Shown piece after piece: positions 41,647 through 50,802 of a DNA stretch of 64,000 nt. The stretch covers positions 31,831 through 95,830 of the forward strand of contig NZ_PZKN01000015.1 of assembly GCF_003046795.1 (NCBI RefSeq). The letters run 5' to 3'. The notes beneath the pieces were generated by a model. The model made no database searches. It was not told where the DNA came from and saw only the letters and a list, made by a program, of their open reading frames with translations. The position numbers and the translations under genes are program-made. Source of the stretch: Desulfonatronum sp. SC1. GTDB taxonomy: Bacteria; Desulfobacterota; Desulfovibrionia; Desulfovibrionales; Desulfonatronaceae. The number at the start of each line of letters is the position of its first letter. Position 1 is the first letter of the stretch.

Positions 41647-42019
41647 GCAGATCCAGGACGGTTCCGGTCATGTCGTCCCAGGCGCGGACCATGGCCACAT
41701 TGGCTTCAAAGGCCCGTTCGTCCCGGATGGAGTTGACCATTTCCGTCACCAGTTCGGTGTTGCTGCCCTCGGTCAGCCCCCAGACCGTGGTCAGCACCCC
41801 GTCCTCGCCCACCTTTCCTTCAAGAGCGGGCATAAGCGGGCCGGGAGAGGTGTCTTGATCGATGCTTTGCGGCCGGACGCCGTAGCCATCCGGCCCGGTT
41901 TCCAAGGTCAACCGCGACGCCTTGAATTCCGGCGTGTTCATGTTAGCCACGTTGTTCGCCCCGATCTGGCGGGACAAACCAATGACCTGCATGGCTTGGA
42001 TATTTGGAGATATCTTCAT
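41639..42019 (-). CDS. Flagellar basal-body rod-type protein (FlgC-like)
   Basis: A 126-residue protein starts MKISPNIQAMQVIGLSRQIGANNVANMNTPEFKASR, the N-terminal coiled-coil and ANNVAN-x-x-T-x-x-F signature of flagellar rod/hook proteins. The C-terminal helix NTELVTEMVNSIRDERAFEANVAMVRAWDDMTGTVLDL is the family's second signature. It is short like FlgB/FlgC, yet stands outside a flagellar operon. It may be an additional rod component or a remote paralogue. ACAAGGAGCCGAAC lies before the ATG. Confidence 0.8.
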   Translation of the reverse strand: MKISPNIQAMQVIGLSRQIGANNVANMNTPEFKASRLTLETGPDGYGVRPQSIDQDTSPGPLMPALEGKVGEDGVLTTVWGLTEGSNTELVTEMVNSIRDERAFEANVAMVRAWDDMTGTVLDLRA

Positions 42020-42179
42020 GTTCGGCTCCTTGTCCCGAGAGTTGGCGGTTCAGGGGCGGTGCCCTGCATACGCAAGGTTTGTGGGGGAAGCCTAGCCGAG
42101 TTGATCCTGTTTTTCAAATCCACGCGGGGACACCCCAAAGCAAATGTGTTCTCGACTTTCCGAAGTATCTTAATCCAAT

Positions 42180-42218
42180 GGGTATCGAAATCGCAACCGA
42201 AATCGCAATTGAAATTCT
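42180..42218. repeat. ATCGNN hexamer tract
   Basis: GGTATCGAAATCGCAACCGA and following bases are a run of ATCGAA-like hexamers in the 290-base gap between the rod protein and folE2 genes. No gene is evident in that gap. Confidence 0.6.
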
Positions 42219-42309
42219 GAACAGCCTCGAACAAACCAATCTCAAGGCATGACGGCTACAGGCATTGTGCGTGTCCGATTTCGATAGCCGATGGTGACTG
42301 TTCGGCCGG

Positions 42310-43101
42310 CTATCCCTTCCCCGCCTGGGCGAGAGACCGCTCTATCCGGGCGTAGGCACTGTGGTTGTGGATGGATTCCTGACTCTCTACTTCGACGCGG
42401 TACCACAAAAGTTTGTTCAGGCGTTCCAGGCCGCGGGAAACGGTGCGGACCACATCTTCCACGAAGCAGGGTTTCTCAAAAGCGTTGTCGATGATCCGTT
42501 TCTCATCCTCGCGCTTGAGCAGCGCGTAAACCGGAGAGGAGGCGGACTCCTGGGCCAGTTCAATCAGGTCTTCCAGCCAGATCAACCCCTTGTTCCGGGT
42601 CCGGATCCGGACCATGGCCCGCTGGCTGTGGGCGCCCCGGTCGCAAATGGCCAGGGAGCAGGGGCAGACGGTCATCACCGGAACCTCCACTTCAAGGCCG
42701 AACAACAGACGACCGTCCTGGTGTTCGCCGATCACCCGGCATTGATAATCCATCCGGGATCGGCTTCCGCTGACCGGCGCGGACCGTTCCAGAAAAAAGG
42801 GGAAATAAAAGCTGATCCAGGCCTTCCGGGCGTCCAGCCGGTTCTGGACGTCCCCCAGCAGGTGCTTCAAATTCGGATAGTCCAAAACGCCGGACCACGC
42901 CTGCAGGGCTTCCACGAACCGGCTCATGTGGGTGCCCTTGAAGCGGGCCGGCAAATCCACGCCCATTTCCACCTGGGCCACGGTGTGCTGCCGACCCTGG
43001 GCACGATCCAAAACCGCAAGCGGAAAGTGGACGTGCCGGATGCCGACCCGGTCGATGTCCACGGGAACCGTGGCGGGGGTGTTCTGGACGTCGTCGAGCA
43101 T
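42310..43101 (-). CDS. folE2: GTP cyclohydrolase FolE2 (type IB)
   Basis: The 263-residue enzyme makes 7,8-dihydroneopterin triphosphate for folate (and possibly queuosine) synthesis; type IB enzymes use various divalent metals and replace zinc-dependent FolE. The family is recognised by [12 protein letters not shown] at the N-terminus, [20 protein letters not shown] and the conserved [12 protein letters not shown] with the catalytic Cys near 144, followed by GAHSQRA. It starts 11 bases after the nikR stop, so nickel regulator and GTP cyclohydrolase are probably co-transcribed; this is a common pairing by position, not evidence of shared function. Confidence 0.93.
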   Translation of the reverse strand: MLDDVQNTPATVPVDIDRVGIRHVHFPLAVLDRAQGRQHTVAQVEMGVDLPARFKGTHMSRFVEALQAWSGVLDYPNLKHLLGDVQNRLDARKAWISFYFPFFLERSAPVSGSRSRMDYQCRVIGEHQDGRLLFGLEVEVPVMTVCPCSLAICDRGAHSQRAMVRIRTRNKGLIWLEDLIELAQESASSPVYALLKREDEKRIIDNAFEKPCFVEDVVRTVSRGLERLNKLLWYRVEVESQESIHNHSAYARIERSLAQAGKG

Positions 43102-43112
43102 GCGGCCCGGTT

Positions 43113-43532
43113 CTACTCCAGGTTCTTGCCGGTGGTGGTCAGGTTCAAAGTGCCGTGCTTGACCCCCTTGGTGGCGGTCAGTTTCGCGCCCAAGTCGCGT
43201 AGCCGCTCGCCGGTGCCGCGCAGCACCAGAATTTCCATGCAGTTGTGGTGATCCAGGTGAACATGCTGAGAGGTCACGATGATGTCCAGGTAGTCGTGCT
43301 GCAGTTCGGTCAACTTCTGGGCCAAATCGCTTTGGTGGTGATCATACACCATGGTCAGCGTGCCCGCGGTTTCCCCGTCCAGATCCTCCCACTCCTTTTG
43401 AACCAGCATGTTGCGGATAAGGTCGCGGATGGCTTCGGACCGGGTCTGGTAGGATCGTTCATCGCACAGCTTGTCAAACTTCTCCAAAAGATCGGAATCC
43501 AATGAAACCCCAAATCGAATCGTCTTACCCAT
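43113..43532 (-). CDS. nikR: Nickel-responsive regulator NikR
   Basis: The 139-residue ribbon-helix-helix repressor starts with the DNA-binding [28 protein letters not shown] followed by [14 protein letters not shown]. The C-terminal ACT-like domain has the nickel ligands His (in HHQSDL), His-x-His in [12 protein letters not shown], and Cys. High-affinity Ni binding should control nickel uptake; [NiFe]-hydrogenase genes are expected elsewhere. It overlaps the upstream methyltransferase gene by 8 bases. Confidence 0.93.
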   Translation of the reverse strand: MGKTIRFGVSLDSDLLEKFDKLCDERSYQTRSEAIRDLIRNMLVQKEWEDLDGETAGTLTMVYDHHQSDLAQKLTELQHDYLDIIVTSQHVHLDHHNCMEILVLRGTGERLRDLGAKLTATKGVKHGTLNLTTTGKNLE

Positions 43533-44274
43533 GCTCCACCTCGTTTTTTTGTGCTTCCCAGATATTGATGTTCACCGTGTACCCTTCGGTCGGCACCGCC
43601 TTGCGCGTGGCCCGACGCACCTCCCAGCCGTATTCCCGCAACAGTTCCCAGGCCCCGGAGGAGACGCTGCGCTCCGGTTCGGCCAGCCAAACGCGGCCGC
43701 CTGGGGCCAAGACATGTTCAAAAAGACGCATCAGGGGCTTTGCGAACCGCTTTTCATAAAATATATCCGCCCCCCAGATTAGGTCGAAACAGCGCGGTTT
43801 GAGTCCGGGCCACCGCCAGTCCATCTGGACCCAGAGCGGGGAGAAGCTCACTTCGTTTCCCTCGGTGTTCGCCCGGGCATAGTGCAGGGCATCCTGGATG
43901 TAGTCCAGCCCGACCACTCGCGCCCCGGCATCCGCTGCCACGCAGGCGCTCAGCCCCAGACCGCAGCCCACGTCCAGACAGGCCTTTCCCTGTATCCGGT
44001 CCCGGCACCGGTCCAGCCACTCCACCAGCAGCAAACTGGCCGGCCACAACTCCACCCAGTATGGAATTCGTTCGTCCGGCCCGAAATCCGCCTCGCCCAT
44101 CTGTTGCCAAAGCGCTTCCAGGTCTCCGGGGCGATAAACGGCCCAGGACCGCTTCGCGACGTCGATCCGCAGACATTGCGCCTGGGCGATCAAGGCCGCA
44201 TGGCGCGTCGGCGTGTCGCCGCGGACCGAAAACGGTACGGAGCAGGAATCCCCGGCAAAAGGCGCGGCGGTCAC
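43525..44274 (-). CDS. Class I SAM-dependent methyltransferase
   Basis: The 249-residue enzyme has SAM motif [21 protein letters not shown] (near 100), motif post-[12 protein letters not shown], and [14 protein letters not shown] in the DxxY-like motif IV position, similar to the lysine/ETFB-type methyltransferases that modify proteins. Its substrate is not predictable. It lies in an overlapping run with the winged-helix gene (4-base overlap) and nikR. Confidence 0.8.
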   Translation of the reverse strand: MTAAPFAGDSCSVPFSVRGDTPTRHAALIAQAQCLRIDVAKRSWAVYRPGDLEALWQQMGEADFGPDERIPYWVELWPASLLLVEWLDRCRDRIQGKACLDVGCGLGLSACVAADAGARVVGLDYIQDALHYARANTEGNEVSFSPLWVQMDWRWPGLKPRCFDLIWGADIFYEKRFAKPLMRLFEHVLAPGGRVWLAEPERSVSSGAWELLREYGWEVRRATRKAVPTEGYTVNINIWEAQKNEVEHG

Positions 44275-44834
44275 GAGGCGTCAGCTCCCTGCTTCGCCGG
44301 TATTTCCACGTCGCGCACGACGTCTTCGCCCTTGTTGGAGAGGATATACCCTTTCTCCTTCCTGCCGGAAGAGTCGCCGGACGAAATTTTTAGAATATAG
44401 CCATGCAAATAGAGAAACTCCAAGTCATCCGCCCGACAAGCCGCCTCGGCCTCCTTGCGAGGGAAAATGCCGCCGGACTTGCGCAGCCTGCAATAATGAT
44501 AGACGTCTCGAAGAATATCCACCTGATCGGGAGTCAGGCAGTGGCGTTCCGCGTAAAGCTGGATCGCCGCGTCCAGAGAGTCCAACCGGTACTTGGCCTC
44601 CAGCTTGCGCAAGGTCCACTCGCCCTTGCGCGTCAACTTGAACCCGCGCACCTCCCCGCCGCAGGGCATCATCAAGGCCACAGCCTCCACGTAGTCGTGA
44701 TCCTGCAGGCCCCGCAACTCCTTTGGATCGTAGATCAAGGCGTCCTTGAGCGGCAGACATCCCCCCTTGGAACCGACCTTGGCCAGCACGTGGATGTCCT
44801 TAAGCATGTAAAACTGATTTTCCGTCACCTGCAT
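44271..44834 (-). CDS. Conserved hypothetical protein with two winged-helix-like halves
   Basis: The 187-residue protein has repeated pattern: LKDIHVLAKVGSKGGCLPLKDA...LQDHDYVEAVAL and DILRDVYHYCRLRKSGGIFPRKEAEAACRADDLEFLYLHGYIL, each with a helix-rich core ending in a short beta wing (FKLTRKGEWTLRK; KGYILSNKGEDVVRD). I do not recognise a named family; a small DNA- or RNA-binding role is plausible. First gene of a four-gene run with the methyltransferase, nikR and folE2. A start at 44834 is preceded by a weak GAGGATGATTC site. Confidence 0.6.
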   Translation of the reverse strand: MQVTENQFYMLKDIHVLAKVGSKGGCLPLKDALIYDPKELRGLQDHDYVEAVALMMPCGGEVRGFKLTRKGEWTLRKLEAKYRLDSLDAAIQLYAERHCLTPDQVDILRDVYHYCRLRKSGGIFPRKEAEAACRADDLEFLYLHGYILKISSGDSSGRKEKGYILSNKGEDVVRDVEIPAKQGADAS

Positions 44835-44906
44835 GAATCATCCTCAAGAAGCCGATTCGCCGCGAAAGCCCCCCAGGGCAGATTTGCTCTAACTCGCCCG
44901 CTATTT

Positions 44907-45050
44907 GAATCGGTATCGAAATCGAAATCGTGATCGAAATCGAGGGTCATGTCCAAGAAAAATGACATAATCATCATGGGGCTACGCACAGCTCTTTCCA
45001 GTTCCTATTTCGATTTCGATTTCGATTTCGATCGCAATTTTGACTTTGAT
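44907..45050. repeat. Inverted pair of ATCGAA hexamer arrays
   Basis: The gap before gapA has GGTATCGAAATCGAAATCG-type repeats (44907-44943) and the inverted array TTTCGATTTCGATTTCGA (45004-45050) about 60 bases away, able to form a long imperfect hairpin. It resembles the arrays at 13783-13876 and 39022-39120. The gapA promoter probably lies between it and the start codon; no clear -35/-10 was chosen. Confidence 0.65.
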
Positions 45051-45216
45051 GCGAACAGTTATTCCCTGGCAAAAGACCCTCTCAGGGATGCAATATGATT
45101 TCTTTTTGCTTATCCTCAAAGCTTGGTATATATCTTCGGTGTCGGCTTCTGGCAATGGCCGCCGCGATCTTTTTTCATCAACATGTTGGTATTGTTTCAG
45201 AAAGGAGGAATATACG

Positions 45217-46221
45217 ATGTCCGTACGCATAGGAATCAATGGTTTTGGACGCATCGGACGGTATGTGGTGCGGCTGTTGGCTGAAAACAAGGATCTGCAG
45301 CTGGTGACGGTCAATGCCCGAGCGGACAATAAGGCCCTGGCTCACCTGTTGAAGTACGACTCCGTCCACGGACGGTTCAACGGGAACCTGGAAGCCAACG
45401 ATGACGGTTTCCTGATGAACGGAAAGCAAATCAAGATCACCCGCCACGGACCGGGGGAGTGGGCCTGGAAGAACCTGGGCGTGGACATTGTCCTGGAGAC
45501 CACCGGCAAGTTCACCGACCGGGAAAGTTGCCAAAAACATCTGCAATGCGGGGCGAAAAAGGTGCTGATCAGCGCACCGGCCAAGGACCCGGATCTGACC
45601 GTGGTCATGGGAGTCAATGACGGGGCCTACGACCCCTTCACCCACCATATCTTGTCCAACGCATCCTGCACCACCAACTGCCTGGCCCCGACGGTCAAGG
45701 TGATCAGCGACGCTTTCGGCTTCGACTACGGGTTGATGACCACGGTCCACTCCTACACCATGAGCCAGCGCATCCTGGACGGCTCGCACAAGGACCCGCG
45801 CCGCGGCCGGGCCGCCTGCATGTCCATGCTGCCCACCACCACCGGCGCGGCACGGGCCGTGGCCGAAGTCCTGCCCGAAACCAAGGGCCGGCTGGACGGG
45901 ATGGCCATCCGCGTACCCACGCCCAACGTCTCCATGATCGACCTCGTGGTCCACACCACCAAACCCACGGACAAGGACGCCATCAACGCCGCCTTCCGCC
46001 AGGCCGCCGAAGGCCCGCTGAAGGACATTCTCGGCTATACCGAGGAACCACTGGTTTCCGTGGACTACTACGGCAGTATCTTCGGCGGGGTAGTGGACGG
46101 CCCCTGCACCAGCGTGATGCGGGACAAGATGGCCAAGGTCATCGTCTGGTACGACAACGAGGCCGGATTCTGCAACCAACTGATACGCCTGACCACCAAG
46201 GTGGCCAAGTCTTTGGGATGA
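45217..46221 (+). CDS. gapA: Glyceraldehyde-3-phosphate dehydrogenase
   Basis: The 334-residue enzyme oxidises glyceraldehyde 3-phosphate with NAD and phosphate. The N-terminal Rossmann motif SVRIGINGFGRIGR, the catalytic Cys in SNASCTTNCLAP (near 151), the phosphate-binding HSYT segment (catalytic His region), RRGRAACMSMLPTTTGAA and the C-terminal WYDNEAGFCNQL are typical. AAAGGAGGAATATACG precedes ATG 45217; a longer in-frame start at 45040 lies in the leader and has no ribosome site. Confidence 0.95.
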   Translation: MSVRIGINGFGRIGRYVVRLLAENKDLQLVTVNARADNKALAHLLKYDSVHGRFNGNLEANDDGFLMNGKQIKITRHGPGEWAWKNLGVDIVLETTGKFTDRESCQKHLQCGAKKVLISAPAKDPDLTVVMGVNDGAYDPFTHHILSNASCTTNCLAPTVKVISDAFGFDYGLMTTVHSYTMSQRILDGSHKDPRRGRAACMSMLPTTTGAARAVAEVLPETKGRLDGMAIRVPTPNVSMIDLVVHTTKPTDKDAINAAFRQAAEGPLKDILGYTEEPLVSVDYYGSIFGGVVDGPCTSVMRDKMAKVIVWYDNEAGFCNQLIRLTTKVAKSLG

Positions 46222-46286
46222 GTCCCCGCTCTCGAAATCCCCTCGGACCCAGGGGGCGAAAAAGGTGAAGGCCGAAAGATGAATGG

Positions 46287-46318
46287 AGCGGCACGGAGAA
46301 ACAGCGGCACGGAGAAAC
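46287..46318. repeat. 16-bp tandem repeat
   Basis: AGCGGCACGGAGAAAC occurs twice in tandem in the gap between gapA and dnaE. The same gap ends in a degenerate CTGAATTCTGACTTCTGAC tract (46381-46399). No gene is evident. Confidence 0.7.
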
Positions 46319-46413
46319 CCGAACAGCGATATTCGCCGAATGCCAGGCCCCGACGTTCACGCCTTTCCACCCTCTGGCTCCTGAATTCTGACTTCTGACT
46401 TTACACCACCCCC

Positions 46414-49400
46414 ATGCCCGACTTCGTTCACCTGCATTGCCACACCGAATACAGCCTGCTGGACGGCGCGATCCGGATCAAGGATCTTTGCGCCAAGGCC
46501 AAGGATTTCGGCATGAATTCCGTGGCCATCACGGACCACGGCAATCTTTACGGTGCGATTACGTTCTACAAGACGGCCAAATCCTTCGGGCTGAAGCCGA
46601 TCATCGGCTGCGAGGTTTACGTGGCCCGGAACAATCGGCACGACCGGGACGCCCGGTCCGCGTCCCAGGCCGGATACCACTTGGTGCTCTTGGCCCAAAA
46701 CAAGACCGGCTACCGCAACCTTATCCGTCTCGTGTCCATGGGGCACATGGAAGGCTTCCACTACAAGCCGCGGGTGGACAAGGAAATCCTGGCCCAGCAC
46801 TCCGAAGGGCTGATCGCTCTCTCCGCCTGTCTCAAGGGCGAGGTGCCCTACAAGCTGACCCATGAGGGCTTCGACGTCGGACTGGAGACGGCCAGGTTCT
46901 ACGCGGACCTGTTTCCTGGGCGCTTTTATCTGGAAATGCAGGCCAACGGCCTGGCCGACCAAGTGATTTTGAACGAGCGGCTGCAAGAACTGGCCGAAGT
47001 AACCAAGCTGCCCCTGGTGGCCACCAACGACTGCCACTACCTGACCGCCGAGGACGTCCAGGCCCACGACATCCTGCTCTGCATCCAGACCAACGCCTGC
47101 GAGACGAGCGAAAAACGGATGCGCTTCGACACCAAGGAGCTGTACTACCGCAGTCCCGAGGAAATGGAGGCCGCCTTTGGCCACTGCCCCCAGGCCCTGG
47201 CAGCCACGGCGGAAATCGCCGAAGCCTGCGACCTGGAGCTGACCTTCAACAAGCCCCATTTTCCAGCCTACAGCCTGCCCGAGGGCATGACCCTGGAAGA
47301 GGAACTGCGCCGGGCCGCCCGCCAGGGGCTGGATGAGCGGCTGGCCAAGATCCTGCCGGGAGCGGACCGCGAGGTCTACGACCGGCGGCTGGCCACGGAA
47401 CTGGACGTGATCTGCTCTCAGGGCTTTGCCGGATATTTCCTCATCGTCCAGGACTTCATCAACTGGGCCAAATCCCGGAACATCCCCGTGGGGCCGGGCC
47501 GGGGTTCCGCCGCCGGCAGCCTCGTGGCCTACGCCCTGCGGATCACGGACCTGGACCCCATCCCCTACAACCTGCTTTTCGAGCGCTTCCTGAACGCCGA
47601 GCGGGTCAGTCTGCCGGATATCGACGTGGATTTCTGCTTTACCCGACGCGAAGAGGTGCTCAAGTACGTTTCGGAAAAGTACGGCCAGAACAACGTGGCC
47701 CAGATCATCACCTTCGGCCGGATGAAGGCCCGGGCCGCGGTGCGCGACGTGGGCCGGGCCCTGGGACTGAAACCCGCGGAAACGGACAAGATCGCCAAGC
47801 TGGTCCCCGGCTCCCTGGGCATGACCATCGCCAAGGCCCTGGAGCAGGAGCCGGACCTGAAAAAGCTGGCCGAGAGCGATCCCACAGTGGGCCGGTTGAT
47901 CGACATCTCCCTGCGCTTGGAAGGGCTGGCCCGACACGCTTCCACCCACGCCGCTGGCGTGGTCCTCTCGGACCGGGCCATGGTGGAGCACGTTCCGTTG
48001 TGCCAGGGCAAGAAGAAGGAAACCGTCACCCAGTGGGATATGAAGTGCGTGGAGAGTGTGGGGCTGATCAAGTTCGATTTTCTGGGCTTGAAGACCCTCA
48101 CCGTGATCCAGGACGCCGTGGACCTGATCCGCGAGGGCGGCAAGACCCCGCCGGACATGGCCCACCTGCCCCTGGACGACCTCGGGACGTTCAAGCTGCT
48201 CTGCGAAGGCCGGACCGAGGGCATCTTCCAGTTGGAAAGTTCGGGGATGCGCCGGGTGCTCATGGATCTGCGGCCGTCCTGCTTCGAGGACGTGATCGCC
48301 CTGCTGGCCCTGTACCGGCCGGGCCCGCTGGAAAGCGGCATGGTGACCACTTTCATCCGCTGCAAGCACGGCCAACTCCCGGTAGAATACCTGCTGCCCC
48401 AACTGGAGCCGATCCTCAAGGACACCTACGGAGTGATCCTCTACCAGGAACAGGTCATGAAAATCGCCTCGGACCTGGCGGCCTACTCCCTGGGCGAGGC
48501 GGACATCCTGCGCCGAGCCATGGGCAAGAAGGATCCCCAGGTCATGGCCCAGCAGCGTTCCCGGTTCATGCAGGGCGTTCGCGAGAACGGCCTTCCCGAG
48601 AACAAGGCCGCCCAGATTTTCGATCTGATGGAAAAATTCGCCGGGTACGGCTTCAACAAGTCCCACAGCGCGGCCTATGCCCTGATTTCCTACCAGACCG
48701 CCTATCTCAAGGCCCACTATCCCGTGGAATTCATGGCCGCGTTGATCAGCTCGGAAGTGGACAACGCGGACAAAATCCTTCGGTATCTCAACGACTGTGG
48801 AGAGATGGAAATCCCGATCCTGCCTCCGGACGTGAACCACAGCCAGGCCCGGTTCAGCGTCGAGGCGGACAAGATTCGCTTCGGCCTGTCCGGGGTCAAG
48901 AACGTGGGGGAGGAGGCTATCCGGGAAATCATCCAAGCGCGGGTCGAAGGTCCCTATCGCGGCATTTCCGATCTTTGCCAGCGGGTCAACACCCGCAAGG
49001 TGACCAAGCGAGTCCTTGAATATCTGATCAAGAGCGGCGCTTTCGACTCCATCCACCCCGGGCGGGCCAGAGTGTTGGCCGGAGTGGATACGGCCATGGC
49101 CACGGCGCAGAAGCGGGCCAAGGAAAAGAAGCGTTCGCAAATGTCCCTGTTCTCCTGTCTGCCCGGCGGGGAGAGCATGGCCCTGGAACTGGCCTGCGGG
49201 CTGGATCCAATGGGGGAAGGACCGGAACCGGAATGGAGCGACGAGGAAAAGTCCCGCTTTGAAAAGGAAGCTTTGGGATTTTTTCTGACCAGCAACCCAT
49301 TGCGTCCGTTTCGCGAGGAAGCCCGTCGGCTGGGCGTACGTACGATCCAGGAATGTCAGGAACTGTCCAAAAAAACCGAGGTTCGCTTGGCCGTGCTGAT

Positions 49401-49914
49401 CACCGGGATCAAGGAATTCCAGACCCGCAAGGGCGACAAGATGGCTTTTTGTCAGATCGAAGACCTCACCGGCATGGCCGAGGCCACGGTCTTCGCGGAC
49501 GTCTACCTGCCGGCCAAGACGCTCTTTATAAGCGACCGCCCGCTACTGCTGGAAGCCCGGATCAGCGATTACGAGGGCCGGGGGGGGGATACGGCCTCGG
49601 AGAACGCCCCCCAACAGCTCAAGCTGGAGGTGCTGCGGGCCAGCTTCCTCGACGAGGCCTGTTCCCGCAACGACGAGCCGGTACATCTGCGCATCGGACG
49701 CGCCGACCTGGCCAAGGACGACCTCCTGGAATTGCACCGACTCTTCGAAAAACACCCAGGCCAGACACCGGTCCGGGTGGTCCTGGACCTGCCCGAGGGA
49801 CGATGCACCCTGCAGCTCGGGCCAGGGCATCAGGTTTCTCCAAGTCCGCGGTTCTGGAGGGACGTGGCCGCCTGGCACGATGCCGGACCGACGGCGTCCT
49901 CACCATCAGCCTGA
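46414..49914 (+). CDS. dnaE: DNA polymerase III alpha subunit
   Basis: The 1166-residue replicative polymerase has the PHP domain at the start (DFVHLHCHTEYSLLDGAI, AITDHGNLYGAI), the palm with GPGRGSAAGSLVAYALRITDLDP and the catalytic pair in PDIDVDFCF (near 405). Then come the fingers with YRPGPLESGM and ILYQEQVM, the HhH/beta-binding region and an OB-fold domain (AVLITGIKEFQTRKGDKMAFCQIED). It starts at ATG 46414 without an obvious ribosome site. It opens a long co-directional run of genes. Confidence 0.96.
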   Translation: MPDFVHLHCHTEYSLLDGAIRIKDLCAKAKDFGMNSVAITDHGNLYGAITFYKTAKSFGLKPIIGCEVYVARNNRHDRDARSASQAGYHLVLLAQNKTGYRNLIRLVSMGHMEGFHYKPRVDKEILAQHSEGLIALSACLKGEVPYKLTHEGFDVGLETARFYADLFPGRFYLEMQANGLADQVILNERLQELAEVTKLPLVATNDCHYLTAEDVQAHDILLCIQTNACETSEKRMRFDTKELYYRSPEEMEAAFGHCPQALAATAEIAEACDLELTFNKPHFPAYSLPEGMTLEEELRRAARQGLDERLAKILPGADREVYDRRLATELDVICSQGFAGYFLIVQDFINWAKSRNIPVGPGRGSAAGSLVAYALRITDLDPIPYNLLFERFLNAERVSLPDIDVDFCFTRREEVLKYVSEKYGQNNVAQIITFGRMKARAAVRDVGRALGLKPAETDKIAKLVPGSLGMTIAKALEQEPDLKKLAESDPTVGRLIDISLRLEGLARHASTHAAGVVLSDRAMVEHVPLCQGKKKETVTQWDMKCVESVGLIKFDFLGLKTLTVIQDAVDLIREGGKTPPDMAHLPLDDLGTFKLLCEGRTEGIFQLESSGMRRVLMDLRPSCFEDVIALLALYRPGPLESGMVTTFIRCKHGQLPVEYLLPQLEPILKDTYGVILYQEQVMKIASDLAAYSLGEADILRRAMGKKDPQVMAQQRSRFMQGVRENGLPENKAAQIFDLMEKFAGYGFNKSHSAAYALISYQTAYLKAHYPVEFMAALISSEVDNADKILRYLNDCGEMEIPILPPDVNHSQARFSVEADKIRFGLSGVKNVGEEAIREIIQARVEGPYRGISDLCQRVNTRKVTKRVLEYLIKSGAFDSIHPGRARVLAGVDTAMATAQKRAKEKKRSQMSLFSCLPGGESMALELACGLDPMGEGPEPEWSDEEKSRFEKEALGFFLTSNPLRPFREEARRLGVRTIQECQELSKKTEVRLAVLITGIKEFQTRKGDKMAFCQIEDLTGMAEATVFADVYLPAKTLFISDRPLLLEARISDYEGRGGDTASENAPQQLKLEVLRASFLDEACSRNDEPVHLRIGRADLAKDDLLELHRLFEKHPGQTPVRVVLDLPEGRCTLQLGPGHQVSPSPRFWRDVAAWHDAGPTASSPSA

Positions 49915-49928
49915 ACGGGGAATCATCC

Positions 49929-50315
49929 ATGTCCCGAGAAATCTGGCGACTGACCGTCTCCGACCACTTCAGTTCCGCCCACCAGTTGCGCCATTATCAG
50001 GGCAAGTGCGAATCCCTGCACGGCCACAATTTCGCGGTCCAGGTTCAGGTCCAAGGCCGCGACCTGGATCCGAAGCTGGGCATTTTGATAGATTTCCAGG
50101 AACTCAAAACACTGCTCAAACAGGTCCTGGCCGAACTGGATCACCGCAACCTGAACGAACTGCCAGAGTTCGCCGCGATCAACCCCTCCTCGGAGCACCT
50201 GGCCCGGTATATTTTTCAGCGTCTCGCGGCCTTGCTGCCCGGACCCGGGGTGACCATGCACGCCGTTTCCGTGGCCGAGGGCCCCACCGCCATCGCCACG
50301 TATTCAGAGGAATGA
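49929..50315 (+). CDS. queD: 6-carboxy-5,6,7,8-tetrahydropterin synthase (QueD)
   Basis: The 128-residue enzyme acts in queuosine synthesis. Zinc-binding His residues are visible in DHFSSAHQLRH and LHGHNF, and the catalytic Cys in GKCESLHGHNF (near 27). Later HRNLNEL, PSSEHLARYIF and VAEGPTAIATY complete the family's markers. GGGGAATCATCC precedes ATG 49929. It is 14 bases after dnaE. Other que genes are not in the window. Confidence 0.93.
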   Translation: MSREIWRLTVSDHFSSAHQLRHYQGKCESLHGHNFAVQVQVQGRDLDPKLGILIDFQELKTLLKQVLAELDHRNLNELPEFAAINPSSEHLARYIFQRLAALLPGPGVTMHAVSVAEGPTAIATYSEE

Positions 50316-50316
50316 C

Positions 50317-50781
50317 GTGCGACTGGTGGTCCAGCGGGTCACGTCCGCTTCGGTGACGGTGGAAGACGAACGGGTGGCGGCCATCGACCTGGGACTGCTG
50401 GTCCTGATCGGGTTCGGACGCGAAGACGAGGACGAGCCGACGCCTTCCCCTATGTTGGCCCGAATGGCCCGCAAACTGGTCCAGGTCCGGATCTTCCCCA
50501 ACGAGGCCGGACGACTTGACCGGGACGTGGCGGATGTGGGAGGTCGAATCTTGGCCGTATCCCAGTTCACCTTGCACGCCGACTGCCGCAAGGGCCGGCG
50601 TCCCTCGCTCCACCCGGCCGCGGAGCCCCGTCGGGCCGAATCCTTGTTCACGGCCTTTGTTTCCGAACTGGAGTCCCTGCTGCCCAACCGGGTGGCCACC
50701 GGCCGCTTCGGCCGGGAAATGGATGTGCAACTGCGCAACTGGGGACCGGTCACCCTGATCTGGGACTCCCTGGACATTTAG
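50317..50781 (+). CDS. dtd: D-aminoacyl-tRNA deacylase
   Basis: The 154-residue enzyme removes mischarged D-amino acids (and glycine from tRNA-Ala) from tRNA. It begins (GTG) MRLVVQRVTSASVTVEDE and carries the two invariant motifs AVSQFTLHAD (SQFTL, about 87) and RNWGPVTLIWD (NxGPVT, about 141). AGAGGAATGAC precedes the GTG. It starts one base after the queD stop. Confidence 0.94.
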   Translation: MRLVVQRVTSASVTVEDERVAAIDLGLLVLIGFGREDEDEPTPSPMLARMARKLVQVRIFPNEAGRLDRDVADVGGRILAVSQFTLHADCRKGRRPSLHPAAEPRRAESLFTAFVSELESLLPNRVATGRFGREMDVQLRNWGPVTLIWDSLDI

Positions 50782-50802
50782 CTGCTTGCATCCGAGAGTA
50801 CC

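Noticed and set aside
44907..45050. Hexamer arrays as a CRISPR array or coding sequence
   Set aside because: Units are six bases with no unique spacers and no cas genes; frames through them give low-complexity peptides.
45056..45090. Sigma54 promoter before gapA
   Set aside because: CCTGGCAAAAGACCCTC lacks the GC of TGGCAC and the TTGC element at the right distance.
46357..49140. Very long open frame on the minus strand opposite dnaE
   Set aside because: It is the antisense shadow of a GC-rich coding gene; dnaE on the plus strand has full family motifs over the whole stretch.
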